A stretch of DNA of 15,700 nt from an uncultured Methylococcaceae bacterium (GTDB lineage Bacteria; Pseudomonadota; Gammaproteobacteria; Methylococcales; Methylomonadaceae): contig CAIMDR010000003.1 of the NCBI GenBank assembly GCA_903839795.1, forward strand, positions 1-15,700, read 5' to 3'. Shown piece by piece: positions 1 to 7,161 of the stretch (position 1 is the stretch's first letter; each line of letters opens with the position of its first letter). A program made the position numbers and the translations under genes. The notes beneath the pieces are model-generated. The model did not search any database and had not been told where the DNA came from. It was given only the letters and a program-made list of their open reading frames with translations.

Positions 1-182
1 AACACAGCAGTAAGCATAAAATAGAGAAAAAAATTAACTTGTTGAAAAATATAGCAATAAAAATAATACAATATTGTAAATAGGGGGTGCGGAATGTCGG
101 GTCCAACAACAATTGATGTCTGGCTTCAAACTGAAAGAGGAAGAGGACTAGCTATTGGAGACGGGTCGAATAATCACAAGGA

Positions 183-547
183 ATGCCGTTTCCTGGCCGA
201 GCCGGAATTAAATGTGCACTCGTGTTTATTGTATTCATGATTTTTAGTGTTGGCCTTATTCCGCTGACCGGTACGATTAGATTACCCTAAAAACCTCATT
301 TAGCCACAGATTTACACAGATAAGCACTGATAATACATGATGTTACGGACGACTGACCATTTACCAAAAGTGTGATCAAAAGAATTGATTTAACACGTTG
401 TTTATCTGAGTAAATCCGTGTTTATCCGTGGCTCAAATACGTTTTGTAGGATTACTGGTTGTGATTTTTTGCCCGGCCGGGTTTAAAAAACTCGTCGATA
501 CTATTTATGTGGATGAAAATGACTTATTATTCAATACCTTGTTATGA
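183..547 (+). pseudogene. Possible small membrane-protein ORF split by MITE copy 1
   Basis: From an ATG at 183 the frame encodes a hydrophobic stretch (FIVFMIFSVGLIPLTGTIRL) and then hits a stop inside the mobile element. If the 165-bp element and one copy of its ATTAC duplication are removed, the same frame continues from 456 through a second hydrophobic piece (LLVVIFCPAGF) and a charged tail to a TGA at 545-547, giving about 65 codons. The family is not recognised. The start is uncertain because no good ribosome binding site is visible, and a GTG at 222 is an alternative. The frame after the junction is only about 30 codons, so chance continuity cannot be excluded. Confidence 0.25.
286..450 (+). 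mobile_element. 165-bp MITE-like element, copy 1
   Basis: The element begins CCTAAAAACC and ends GTTTTGTAGG. The first and last ~49 bases form an imperfect terminal inverted repeat; both arms contain an AGCCAC(A/G)GAT motif followed by ACAC(A/G)GAT. It is flanked by the perfect 5-bp direct repeat ATTAC at 281-285 and 451-455. It has no coding capacity, so it would need a transposase supplied in trans. It is nearly identical in length and sequence to the copies at 2339-2503 and 5095-5259. Confidence 0.88.
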
Positions 548-658
548 GTTGTTTGGTTTTATGTTGGAAACAGCCATTAATACTGCTAAGCGTGTCGACT
601 ATGTCACATAACAAAACCATTGTCATGATCAACTAAAACGGGACCCTGTTTGACAGGT

Positions 659-708
659 TGTAAGTATTTCCCCCCCCCCCTTTGAAAAAGGGGGGACTGA
701 ATAGTTGC
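659..708. repeat. Dispersed C-rich/G-rich hairpin repeat, copy A
   Basis: A run of eleven C (670-680) is followed by TTTGAAAAA and six G. Bases 675-683 pair with 687-695 around a GAA loop, giving a 9-bp stem. The surroundings (GTAAGTATTT before, ACTGAAT.ATTGCG after) closely match the sequence around 15395-15445, so this is a dispersed repeat and not an isolated terminator. A shorter relative lies at 14101-14122. No U-tract follows the hairpin. Confidence 0.6.
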
Positions 709-733
709 GATAGGCTAAGTCATCAAACCGATT

Positions 734-770
734 ATTTTGGTCAGTTTTTACGTTAAAAGCTGGCCAAAAT
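734..770. other. Long stem-loop downstream of the glycosyltransferase
   Basis: Bases 734-750 pair with 754-770 around a 3-base loop. Read as plus-strand RNA the 17-bp stem has two G-U wobbles and no other mismatch; read as minus-strand RNA those positions become A-C mismatches. It lies about 30 bases past the stop of the minus-strand glycosyltransferase gene. No U-tract follows on that strand, so a role as terminator is unproven; it may be a palindromic repeat. Confidence 0.45.
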
Positions 771-801
771 TAGATAATGATAATGATAATTCTGCAAGCT
801 T

Positions 802-2052
802 TTAGAATTGCTCGTTCAGTAGTTGCACCGCACAAGCTATTCCATCGTTGGTTTGCATGAGTTGACTTGCTCTTTTGGCGTTGTCTTGCATTGTCTTTGA
901 ATCCAATAGTGTTCTTATGCCCGTAGCCAAGGCGACGGCAGTCACTTTTTTTGCCGGTAAAGGGTTTCCCGCCAACCCCAGCGCTTGTAATTGTCTGGCC
1001 CAGAATAATTGCTCATCCATAAACGGCACCACCACGGAAGGACAGCCTGCACGGGTTGCTGCATGCGTAGTTCCTGCGCCGCCGTGATGAATGATGGCAA
1101 CACAATGTTTGAATAGCGGTTGATGCGGATGTCTACCAATGAAATAGACCTGATCGGTAATACGGTCAGCAGGATAACGTTTTGAACTGGTCTGGATAAT
1201 GGCTCGGCAACCCGCCAAAGTCACCGCTTCTAAAAACAGTTCCATACTCCAGTCGGGGACCGCCTGTTGCAAACTACCAAAAGTCATATAAATCGGTGCT
1301 GCGCCATTATCCAGAAACTCGGCAAGATTCGCTGGCATCGTCCACTGCCGAGCATCTTCCGTTAAATTCAGAAAGCCGCAGATCCGATGATACGGTTGCC
1401 AATGCTTGGATGAAGGGCAAAACAACGGATCGACCGCGACCAAATTGAGTTGTTGTGAGGCAAGCAGTTCAGTCAGCATATTGGCAGGGGGTGTTTCGCC
1501 CGCTTCTCGCCATAACCGACTTAAAGGTTTTTTCAATGCCCAATTGAAGGCCACGTCCAGCAGTTTCCAGCTCAATTTGTTGATATGGCAGCCCAAATCC
1601 GGAAAGCTGAAAGGCGGTAGGGTAGGATTGGGTATACCTGCATGGCACAAGGTCACGCTGAAAAAAGGTTTTTGCTGCTGTAGCGCTGCCAATTTTAGAG
1701 GATAGAGAAAATGATGGCCGATCACATAGTCGTTATCTGCGACTAATTGTTGTGCAGCCAGATACACCGCTTGCTCGCAAGGAAAGAACGCTTCGTCAAG
1801 TAACGCCCGTAGCCATTGCAGAGGATGCATACGAAACGAACGCTGGGCAAAATCCTGCATATTGAAATCAATATGCTCGGGTACTTGCCGATAGACAATC
1901 CCCATCTGCTCACAAATTCTGTGATAACTGTGGTTGTCGATGCTGCTGACTACAAGCGTTACTTGGTGGCCTGCTTTTTGTAGGCCATCAGCCAACGCCA
2001 ACATCGGACGAATGTCACCATTGGAGCCCCAGGTTTGTATGCCTATTTTCAT
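802..2052 (-). CDS. GT1-family glycosyltransferase (UDP-glycosyltransferase type)
   Basis: The 416-residue protein has the two Rossmann-like halves of the GT-B fold. The N-terminal half opens with MKIGIQTWGSNGDIRPMLAL, the sugar-acceptor domain start typical of sterol, macrolide and flavonoid glucosyltransferases of family GT1. The C-terminal half carries the donor-binding signature HHGGAGTT (322-329) followed by a PFMDEQ segment (343-348) that contacts the nucleotide sugar in this family. It is expected to transfer a sugar from a UDP- or dTDP-sugar to a lipid or small hydrophobic acceptor in the cytoplasm; the acceptor cannot be read from sequence. It starts 14 bases after the stop of the broken IHF-like gene and was probably co-transcribed with it. 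No clear Shine-Dalgarno sequence is seen before the ATG at 2052, so expression may once have depended on the upstream gene. Confidence 0.88.
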   Translation of the reverse strand: MKIGIQTWGSNGDIRPMLALADGLQKAGHQVTLVVSSIDNHSYHRICEQMGIVYRQVPEHIDFNMQDFAQRSFRMHPLQWLRALLDEAFFPCEQAVYLAAQQLVADNDYVIGHHFLYPLKLAALQQQKPFFSVTLCHAGIPNPTLPPFSFPDLGCHINKLSWKLLDVAFNWALKKPLSRLWREAGETPPANMLTELLASQQLNLVAVDPLFCPSSKHWQPYHRICGFLNLTEDARQWTMPANLAEFLDNGAAPIYMTFGSLQQAVPDWSMELFLEAVTLAGCRAIIQTSSKRYPADRITDQVYFIGRHPHQPLFKHCVAIIHHGGAGTTHAATRAGCPSVVVPFMDEQLFWARQLQALGLAGNPLPAKKVTAVALATGIRTLLDSKTMQDNAKRASQLMQTNDGIACAVQLLNEQF

Positions 2053-2066
2053 AAGATGATTAGAAT

Positions 2067-2543
2067 TTATTCCGTAATGCTAAATTTGTCACGCACAGCA
2101 TCTATGCTGTTGCTCGTTTCCTTGCGAGGTTTGAAGTGAGTAGCTGACTTAGCCGGTAAATTGACGTTTGCACCCGTTTTAGGCTTACGCGCAATAGGGG
2201 AAGGCCGATGTAGGCCATCAAAACGACCAAAACTTCTCATTTCAATCCGCTCGCCTTGGGCCAAGGTATCTGCCATTTTCTTCAACAGGCAACTAATCAT
2301 CAACTTTAGATCGTCTAACTGATAACTGTGTAATTTATCCTAAAAAACGTATTTGAGCCACAGATAAACACGGATTTACTCAGATAAACAAAGCGCTAGA
2401 TCAATTCTTTTGACTACCCTTTTGGTAAATCATCAGTAGTGCGTAACATCATGTATTATCAGTGCTTATCTGTGTAAATCTGTGGCTAAATGAGGATTTT
2501 AGGTTTATCTTTTAACGCATCCACCCGTTCTGATTTAACCTAT
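2067..2543 (-). pseudogene. IHF-beta/HU-type DNA-binding protein gene split by MITE copy 2
   Basis: The 3' part (2067-2338) encodes an IHF/HU core: helix 2 ending KKMADTLAQ, then GERIEMRSFGRF and the DNA-binding arm with RKPKTG and HFKPRKE. The frame stops at a TAG just inside the mobile element (2342-2340). Removing the element and one TTTAT duplication joins the frame to 2504-2539, which encodes VKSERVDALKDK, a normal first helix for this family. The joined product is about 100 residues, near the usual 94 for IHF-beta. The expected ATG now reads ATAG (2543-2540): deleting the A at 2541 would give ATG followed by GTT AAA TCA, so the start also appears damaged. A GTG at 2524 is an alternative. 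A fragment starting at TTG 2303 or ATG 2300 could still be made but would lack helix 1, needed for dimerisation. The loss is inferred; the frame rejoining is seen directly. Confidence 0.8.
2339..2503 (-). mobile_element. 165-bp MITE-like element, copy 2 (inverted)
   Basis: This is the same element as at 286-450, in opposite orientation. It starts CCTAAAAAACGTATTTGAG and ends GAGGATTTTAGG on the plus strand. It is flanked by perfect 5-bp direct repeats TTTAT at 2334-2338 and 2504-2508. It sits inside an IHF-beta-like reading frame and introduces an in-frame stop. Length is again exactly 165 bp. Confidence 0.9.
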
Positions 2544-2556
2544 GTTAAACTCGCTT

Positions 2557-2586
2557 TTTATAGAGTGGTTATTTTAGCAGGTTAAA
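2557..2586 (-). promoter_or_regulatory. Possible promoter of the IHF-like/glycosyltransferase pair
   Basis: On the minus strand TTTAAC (2586-2581) and TATAAA (2562-2557) are separated by 18 bases. They lie about 15-20 bases upstream of the ancestral start of the IHF-like gene, with a GCGAG stretch (2554-2550) in a Shine-Dalgarno-like position. This is pattern matching only. Confidence 0.3.
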
Positions 2587-2957
2587 GAACCGCTATTAAA
2601 AATTACCACTATCAGAGTCGTTTTTTCGGGTTAAATACATCAGTAGTTAATAAAAAGTAAGATAACAAAGGCTGCCGGTAAATTTTGACGCTCTTTTTTG
2701 GTAAAACCGATAAATTGCCATGCTTTTTAACAGCCCCTGAAGAAATCCGCTCGAAAATACCGTTTTTTAATTGTGGCGGCTATGTGTTGTTCAATAATCA
2801 TTGACGTGGATAACAAGTAAGGTCATGCTGATCTCATGGACTTTAAGGTTCACAGTGGGTACTGTTTTTTACCATTCTTTTGCCAAAAAGAAAGGATAGC
2901 ATTAAGGTTCCTGTATGCTGTTCAAATCGTCGCTGTTTTTTAAATTGGAGGTTATCC
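2587..2957. other. Intergenic region upstream of hflK
   Basis: No gene is recognised here. A TTGACG (2685-2690) with GATAAA 18 bases later (2709-2714) is a weak candidate promoter for hflK. The hflK frame is open back to 2880, but the strong ribosome binding site at 2947-2951 argues that those upstream codons are leader and not protein. Confidence 0.35.
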
Positions 2958-3935
2958 GTGAATGATCTGAAACCTTTTTTGGAGCGCTCTTTACGTTCAC
3001 TGCCCGTTTCGCCACTGGCTGTCCTGCTGGTCATTATCCTGTTGATGGGAGTAATGATGTCGTTTTATACCATTCCGGCAGAGTCGGAAGGTATTGTGCT
3101 CCGGTTTGGCAAGTATATCGAAAAAGTGCCGTCCGGTTTGCATGCCAAGCTGCCCTTTGGCATCGATAATGTCATTTTGGTACCGACCCAGCGCCAGCAA
3201 AAACTGGAATTCGGCTTTGCCACGCCCGGTTTCACTAATCCCGATCAAATCAGTGACGCGCCTATTTTGGAAAAATCAATGGTTACCGGTGACCTGAATT
3301 CGGCTCTGGTGGAATGGATAGTGCAATACCGCATTACTGATCCTGAAAAATATTTGTTCGATGTGCGTAATCCGGGGCAAACCTTAAGAGACCTCTCGGA
3401 AGCAGTCATGCGCGAGGTGGTCGGCGATCGGACGGTTGACGAAATTATTACTATTGGCCGACAGGAGATCGAGGATACCGCGCTCGAACGCACCCGGGAG
3501 CTTGCGGATCGTTATCGGCTCGGCGTTTCGATAAACCAGGTGCAACTGAAGAATGTTAATCCGCCCCTATCGGTGCAGCCATCGTTTAATGAAGTGAATC
3601 GTGCCCAGCAAGACCGGGAAAATGTCATCAATCTGGCTAACGGCGAGTACAACAAGGCGGTGCCGCGCGCCCGTGGCGAGGCCGATCAGAAAATCCGCGC
3701 CGCTGAAGGTTATCGGTTTAAGCGGATTAACGAAGCGGAAGGCGATGTTTCCGCTTTTAACCAGGTGCTGAAGCAATATATCAAGGCGCCGGAGGTGACC
3801 CGTACACGTATTTATCTTGAAACCTTAGGTGATGTTCTACCGCAGGCCAGGCAGCAGATTATCGTTGATGACACGATTCAACAGATATTGCCGATGCTGC
3901 CTTTACCATCCAAAGCGTTGGAGGAACCAAAATGA
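2958..3935 (+). CDS. hflK: HflK-type SPFH/prohibitin membrane protein, FtsH modulator subunit
   Basis: HflK pairs with HflC to form a large membrane cage that surrounds and modulates the FtsH protease. The GTG start at 2958 is chosen because GGAGG (2947-2951) lies six bases before it, although the frame is open further upstream. The 325-residue product has one N-terminal membrane segment (about residues 17-37, PLAVLLVIILLMGVMMSF) and then the SPFH/band 7 domain starting IPAESEGIVLRFGKY, with a helical, charged C-terminal half (the arginine/alanine-rich ARGEADQKIRAAEGY region). It lacks the glycine-rich N-terminal tail of enterobacterial HflK, making it shorter than that family member. Its stop overlaps the hflC start by four bases (ATGA), so translation is probably coupled. 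FtsH itself and the usual hfq-hflX neighbours are not in the window, which suggests a stand-alone or second copy. Confidence 0.9.
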   Translation: MNDLKPFLERSLRSLPVSPLAVLLVIILLMGVMMSFYTIPAESEGIVLRFGKYIEKVPSGLHAKLPFGIDNVILVPTQRQQKLEFGFATPGFTNPDQISDAPILEKSMVTGDLNSALVEWIVQYRITDPEKYLFDVRNPGQTLRDLSEAVMREVVGDRTVDEIITIGRQEIEDTALERTRELADRYRLGVSINQVQLKNVNPPLSVQPSFNEVNRAQQDRENVINLANGEYNKAVPRARGEADQKIRAAEGYRFKRINEAEGDVSAFNQVLKQYIKAPEVTRTRIYLETLGDVLPQARQQIIVDDTIQQILPMLPLPSKALEEPK

Positions 3936-4900
3936 GTCTGTCTAAAAAAAGCGGGTTGTTAATCGGTGCTTTGGCGATTGCACTGTATTTGTCAACCTAT
4001 ACGGTTAATCAGGCCGAGCAGGTTATTATCACTCAATTCGGGAGACCGGTCGGCGACCCTATCACCAGTCCCGGTTTGCATTTCAAAATGCCTTTTGTTC
4101 AGCAGGTCAACAGTTTCGACAAACGCTATCTGGCCTGGGATGGGCCGATGGTTGAGATGTCGACCAAGGACAAGACCTATGTCCAAGTTGATACCTTCGC
4201 CCGTTGGCGGATTACCGATCCGATGCGTTATTACCTGAGGCTTAGGGATGAACGCAGCGCCCAGTCCAGATTGGAGGACATATTAGGCAGCGAAACCCGC
4301 ACCGCGATTGCCCGGCACGAGTTGATTGAGGTGGTGCGCACCACTAAAGAGCGCCAACCGCTTCAGGATGAGAGCCTGACCGGGCACTTAACCGGTGAAG
4401 GCACGCTCGGGGTATTACGGCCGATCCACGTTGGACGGGTCGCTATCGAGAAAGACGTGTTTGATGCGGCGGCGCCGAAATTGGCCGAGTTTGGCATTGA
4501 ACTGCTCGACGTCCGCTTCAAGCGCATCAATTACAATCAGCAAGTGCTGGAACGCATCTACCAACGGATGATCAGCGAACGTCTGCAGATCGCGGAGCGC
4601 TTTCGTTCCGAAGGCGAGGGCGAGGCGGCACGTATCAACGGCAACAAGGAGCGAGATATCAACCAGATCGAGTCCACGGCCTATAAGCAAGTACAGGAAA
4701 TCCAGGGCGAAGCCGATGCCAAAGCCACGGAAATCTATGCCCTGGCTTACGCCCAGAATGCCGAGTCCGCAGAGTTCTATAAGTTTCTCAAGAGCATGGA
4801 GACCTATCGCAAGGTCATTAACACCGATGCAACTATCGTGCTTTCAACCAACAGTGACCTGTTTACCTTGCTTAAAAGGGTGGAACAGAAAAACCATTAA
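3932..4900 (+). CDS. hflC: HflC-type SPFH/prohibitin membrane protein, FtsH modulator subunit
   Basis: This is the partner of HflK. The 322-residue product starts with a membrane segment or signal anchor (about residues 7-24, SGLLIGALAIALYLSTY), followed by the HflC hallmark QAEQVIITQFGRPVG and the band 7 domain with FARWRITDPMRYYLR. The C-terminal half is a long charged helix region (ERFRSEGEGEAARINGNKE and QEIQGEADAKATEIYALAY), as in E. coli HflC, which is of similar length. The ATG overlaps the hflK stop and has a GGAGG-like sequence (3920-3924) eight bases upstream. No terminator hairpin is evident downstream, where a broken lipoprotein gene begins. Confidence 0.92.
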   Translation: MSLSKKSGLLIGALAIALYLSTYTVNQAEQVIITQFGRPVGDPITSPGLHFKMPFVQQVNSFDKRYLAWDGPMVEMSTKDKTYVQVDTFARWRITDPMRYYLRLRDERSAQSRLEDILGSETRTAIARHELIEVVRTTKERQPLQDESLTGHLTGEGTLGVLRPIHVGRVAIEKDVFDAAAPKLAEFGIELLDVRFKRINYNQQVLERIYQRMISERLQIAERFRSEGEGEAARINGNKERDINQIESTAYKQVQEIQGEADAKATEIYALAYAQNAESAEFYKFLKSMETYRKVINTDATIVLSTNSDLFTLLKRVEQKNH

Positions 4901-4924
4901 GTCGTCACTGCCTAATGAACCACT

Positions 4925-5315
4925 ATGCAATTTATGAAAAAAGCAGTCTTGATAGTCATTAGTACCTGCTTGTTAGTACCGGTATTTCTTGTCAGAATAA
5001 AAAATCCTTGCCAAAAAATACGGTTGCAGAGGAAGCCACAGGCAGAACCATTAATTCTGTAACTTTTAGTTGCGCCGGAAATAAAACCATTCAACCTAAA
5101 AACCTCATTTAGCCACAGATTTACACAGATAAGCACTGATAATAAAGGATGCTACGCACGACTGACAATTCACCAAAAAGGTGATCAAAAGAATTGGTCT
5201 AACGCGTTGTTTATCTGAGTAAATCCGTGTTTATCCGTGGCTCAAATACGTTTTTTAGATTCAAGCGCTATTCTTTGAAGATAAAGCGGAACTCCTTCTT
5301 TGGAAACTGTCTTTT
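4925..5315 (+). pseudogene. MliC-type lysozyme-inhibitor lipoprotein gene, frameshifted and split by MITE copy 3
   Basis: An ATG at 4934 (or 4925) starts a signal-peptide-like stretch, MKKAVLIVISTCLL. The frame then shifts near 4965-4985: the downstream frame encodes ISCQNKKSLPKNTVAEE with a candidate lipid-attachment Cys and then NSVTFSCAGNKTIQ, the opening strand of the MliC domain, which normally has a conserved F/Y-x-C followed by G-K. At 5095 the mobile element interrupts. Removing it and one TTCAA duplication continues the frame as ALFFEDKAELLL, which fits the next MliC strands. After that the homology fades as the sequence runs into the 3' end of umuC, so the C-terminal half is missing. 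Intact MliC proteins inhibit C-type lysozyme from the outer membrane. Family assignment is from pattern recall; the frame rejoining is seen directly. Confidence 0.68.
5095..5259 (+). mobile_element. 165-bp MITE-like element, copy 3
   Basis: This copy has the same orientation as copy 1. It begins CCTAAAAACCTCATTTAGCC and ends ACGTTTTTTAGA; the final base differs from the other copies. It is flanked by perfect 5-bp direct repeats TTCAA at 5090-5094 and 5260-5264. It interrupts the MliC-like relic and ends 56 bases before the stop of the convergent umuC gene, so it also lies in the umuC 3' region. Confidence 0.9.
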
Positions 5316-6593
5316 TTATTTGACGCCAACCAACTCCCGCCAATCGGTCGTATAGCGGGGTGATACTCGCTCCGCTTTCGGCTTCCAGGATTTATCAAAG
5401 CCGGTGGCGGCTACTGAAACAGCCTTAGGAAAGCGTTGGTTGACCTGATCCATAGCCGCCATTAAGGGACGGTTTTCCGTGGGCAAGCTGCTCTCTACAA
5501 AATCGAACAATTCAAGCTGGCCAGGCGCTGATTGTGACACAAGTTGGCTAAGCTGCACACCGCATTTTTGGTAGCCGTAACCGGTTTTGAAGATCGCCGT
5601 TAGCAAACGGTTGGCGGTGGTAATCAGTGTACGGGTGTCTTGGGTAGCGGTCTCGAACTTGAGAGTCGCCGAACGCTGATATTGCGGTTCTTGGGTATTG
5701 AACGGACTGGTTCTGATAAAAACCGTGATACAGCCGGTCACCGAATGTTGTTTTCTGAGTTTTTCGGCGGCCCGACTGCAAAACTCGGCTAAGGCAGCGG
5801 ACAGTTCTTTGTATTCGGTCAGTCGACGACTAAAACTGCGGGAACAGACAAGCTGCTGTTTGTTGGCGGTAATCTCTTGTAGTTCCAAACAGGGAATGCC
5901 GTTCAATTCCATCACGGTTCTGGCGACCACAATAGTTAATTGAGCTTGAAGGCGTTCACTGGATTGTGACGCCAAATCCCAAACGCTATGGATGCCGAGT
6001 TGATTTAATGTTGCCGTGGTGCGCGAACCAATGCCCCACACTTCGCCGACCGGTACGATGCGCATTAGTTTTTCCCGGCGCACCGGGTCTGATAAATCCA
6101 GAACACCGCCGGTTTTTAGCCACTTTTTGGCGGCAAAATTCGCCAGTTTGGCCAGTGTTTTTGTCGGTCCCATGCCCACACAGATGGGAATGCCGGTGGC
6201 GCGGACGACCGCTTTTTTGATTCGGTGACCATAAGTAACTGGGTCTTGGTGGCAAACGCCCGTCAAATCCAAAAATGCCTCGTCGATGGAATACACTTCA
6301 AGTCTGGGCGCGAATTCTTCTAAAATTGACATTACCCTCGCAGACATGTCCGCGTACAACGAATAGTGGGATGAAAACAGCTGAATCTGGTGTTGATTGA
6401 CCAGTTGCTGAATCTGGAACAGCGGCACCCCCATTTTTATCCCCAGGTCTTTCACTTCTTTGCTACGGGCAACCACGCAACCGTCATTATTACTGAGCAC
6501 GACCACCGGCTTGCCGATTAAATCAGGCCGGAAGACCCGCTCACAGGAAACGTAAAAATTGTTGCAATCCGCTAAGGCAATCAGTGCTTGCAT
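5316..6593 (-). CDS. umuC: UmuC-type Y-family DNA polymerase V catalytic subunit
   Basis: UmuC with two cleaved UmuD' chains forms the error-prone polymerase Pol V for translesion synthesis. The 425-residue length matches E. coli UmuC (422). The palm begins [16 protein letters not shown] with catalytic Asp9, and the second catalytic pair is in [12 protein letters not shown] (Asp104-Glu105). [19 protein letters not shown] (134-152) is the conserved fingers/palm segment. The helix-hairpin region follows near 180-210, and the little-finger domain after about 240 contains [16 protein letters not shown] (359-363) fits a sliding-clamp-binding motif. The ATG overlaps the umuD stop by one base (TAATG), so the two genes are co-translated. 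No truncation or missing active-site residue is seen. Confidence 0.96.
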   Translation of the reverse strand: MQALIALADCNNFYVSCERVFRPDLIGKPVVVLSNNDGCVVARSKEVKDLGIKMGVPLFQIQQLVNQHQIQLFSSHYSLYADMSARVMSILEEFAPRLEVYSIDEAFLDLTGVCHQDPVTYGHRIKKAVVRATGIPICVGMGPTKTLAKLANFAAKKWLKTGGVLDLSDPVRREKLMRIVPVGEVWGIGSRTTATLNQLGIHSVWDLASQSSERLQAQLTIVVARTVMELNGIPCLELQEITANKQQLVCSRSFSRRLTEYKELSAALAEFCSRAAEKLRKQHSVTGCITVFIRTSPFNTQEPQYQRSATLKFETATQDTRTLITTANRLLTAIFKTGYGYQKCGVQLSQLVSQSAPGQLELFDFVESSLPTENRPLMAAMDQVNQRFPKAVSVAATGFDKSWKPKAERVSPRYTTDWRELVGVK

Positions 6594-7027
6594 TACAGCG
6601 GATGAATCACGTTGGTGACTACGCCCCAGATCACCAGGTCCAAGTCATCATAAATGACGATAGTGGCATACGCCGGATTTTCTGCGTTCAGTTGCCATTG
6701 CCCCTTCTCCCTCGCCAAGCGTTTAACGGTTAATTCGCCATTCAAGGCACAAATCACGATTTTACCCGGCACGGCTTCAAGGGAACGATCAACGACTAAA
6801 ATATCATTGGGATGGATGCCGGCACCGAGCATGGATTCGCCTTGCGCACGCACAAAGAAGGTCGCCGCCGGTTTTTGTACCAACAGCTCGTTTAGATCCA
6901 GATTTTTCTCGACGTAATCATCGGCAGGCGAGGGAAAGCCGGCGGCGACTTTGCCGCTAAATAAGGGTAACGGCAGTACCCAAGGCCGTAGCGTCGGCAA
7001 TAGCACAGTAAAAGCAGTCATGGTCAT
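6593..7027 (-). CDS. umuD: UmuD-type self-cleaving mutagenesis protein
   Basis: UmuD is cleaved by RecA-stimulated autoproteolysis to UmuD', which joins UmuC in Pol V. From the ATG at 7027 the product is 144 residues, close to the usual ~139; from the ATG at 7021 it is 142. The cleavage region [20 protein letters not shown] has an Ala-Gly scissile pair where E. coli has Cys-Gly. The peptidase dyad is Ser in [10 protein letters not shown] (residue 65 from 7027) and Lys in ELTVKRLA, 37 residues later, the same spacing as in E. coli. The frame is open to 7102, but that extension is lysine/glutamate-rich and unlike the family, so it is treated as leader. None of the starts has a clear Shine-Dalgarno sequence. 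It diverges from the lexA homologue across a short intergenic region. Confidence 0.92.
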   Translation of the reverse strand: MTMTAFTVLLPTLRPWVLPLPLFSGKVAAGFPSPADDYVEKNLDLNELLVQKPAATFFVRAQGESMLGAGIHPNDILVVDRSLEAVPGKIVICALNGELTVKRLAREKGQWQLNAENPAYATIVIYDDLDLVIWGVVTNVIHPL

Positions 7028-7108
7028 CAGTAGGGTAGGGGGGTAAAGTCTATTATTAATGGTTTCTTTTTTGTTTTCTTTTTGTTCTCTTTTTGGTTGC
7101 ATTCTAGT

Positions 7109-7126
7109 TTATTTTTGCTAAAATAA
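7109..7126. promoter_or_regulatory. Candidate LexA operator between umuD and lexA
   Basis: TTATTTTTGCTAAAATAA is an 18-bp dyad with eight of nine base pairs matching, centred on GC. It lies in the only space between the divergent umuD and lexA reading frames, where a shared operator is expected. It does not fit the E. coli CTGT-N8-ACAG consensus. The site assignment is inference from position and symmetry. Confidence 0.45.
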
Positions 7127-7161
7127 CAAAAAATTTAAAGCAGAGCGAGAAGCGACAACCC

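Larger units (their letters stand above)
1..801. other. Gene-poor stretch with repeats and weak small ORFs
   Basis: No confident gene is seen. Contents are the MITE copy at 286-450, a C-rich/G-rich hairpin repeat near 659-708 and a stem-loop at 734-770. A 48-codon ORF at 94-240 has a G-rich stretch (GGGGG at 83-87) upstream of its ATG, but its product resembles nothing I know. A 32-codon ORF at 513-611 is equally unrecognised. A hydrophobic ORF starting near 183 is listed separately because the MITE may split it. TAATGA-type short tandem units lie at about 774-788. Confidence 0.5.

Noticed and set aside
670..680. Eleven-C run as sequencing error
   Set aside because: Length could be inaccurate, but the surrounding hairpin repeat is present elsewhere in the window, so the feature itself is real.
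2067..2303. Intact 78-residue HU-like gene
   Set aside because: It starts at TTG within helix 2 and lacks the first helix, which is found in frame on the far side of the mobile element.
2880..2957. N-terminal 26-codon extension of HflK
   Set aside because: GGAGG at 2947-2951 with a GTG at 2958 fits initiation there, and the upstream codons do not resemble HflK.
286..5259. Repeated CCACAGAT/ACACAGAT units as a possible CRISPR array
   Set aside because: There are only three 165-bp units, thousands of bases apart, in mixed orientation and with target duplications; no spacer pattern exists.
7028..7102. 25-codon N-terminal extension of UmuD
   Set aside because: Lysine/glutamate-rich and absent from the family; the start at 7027 or 7021 gives normal UmuD length. 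No ribosome binding site decides firmly.
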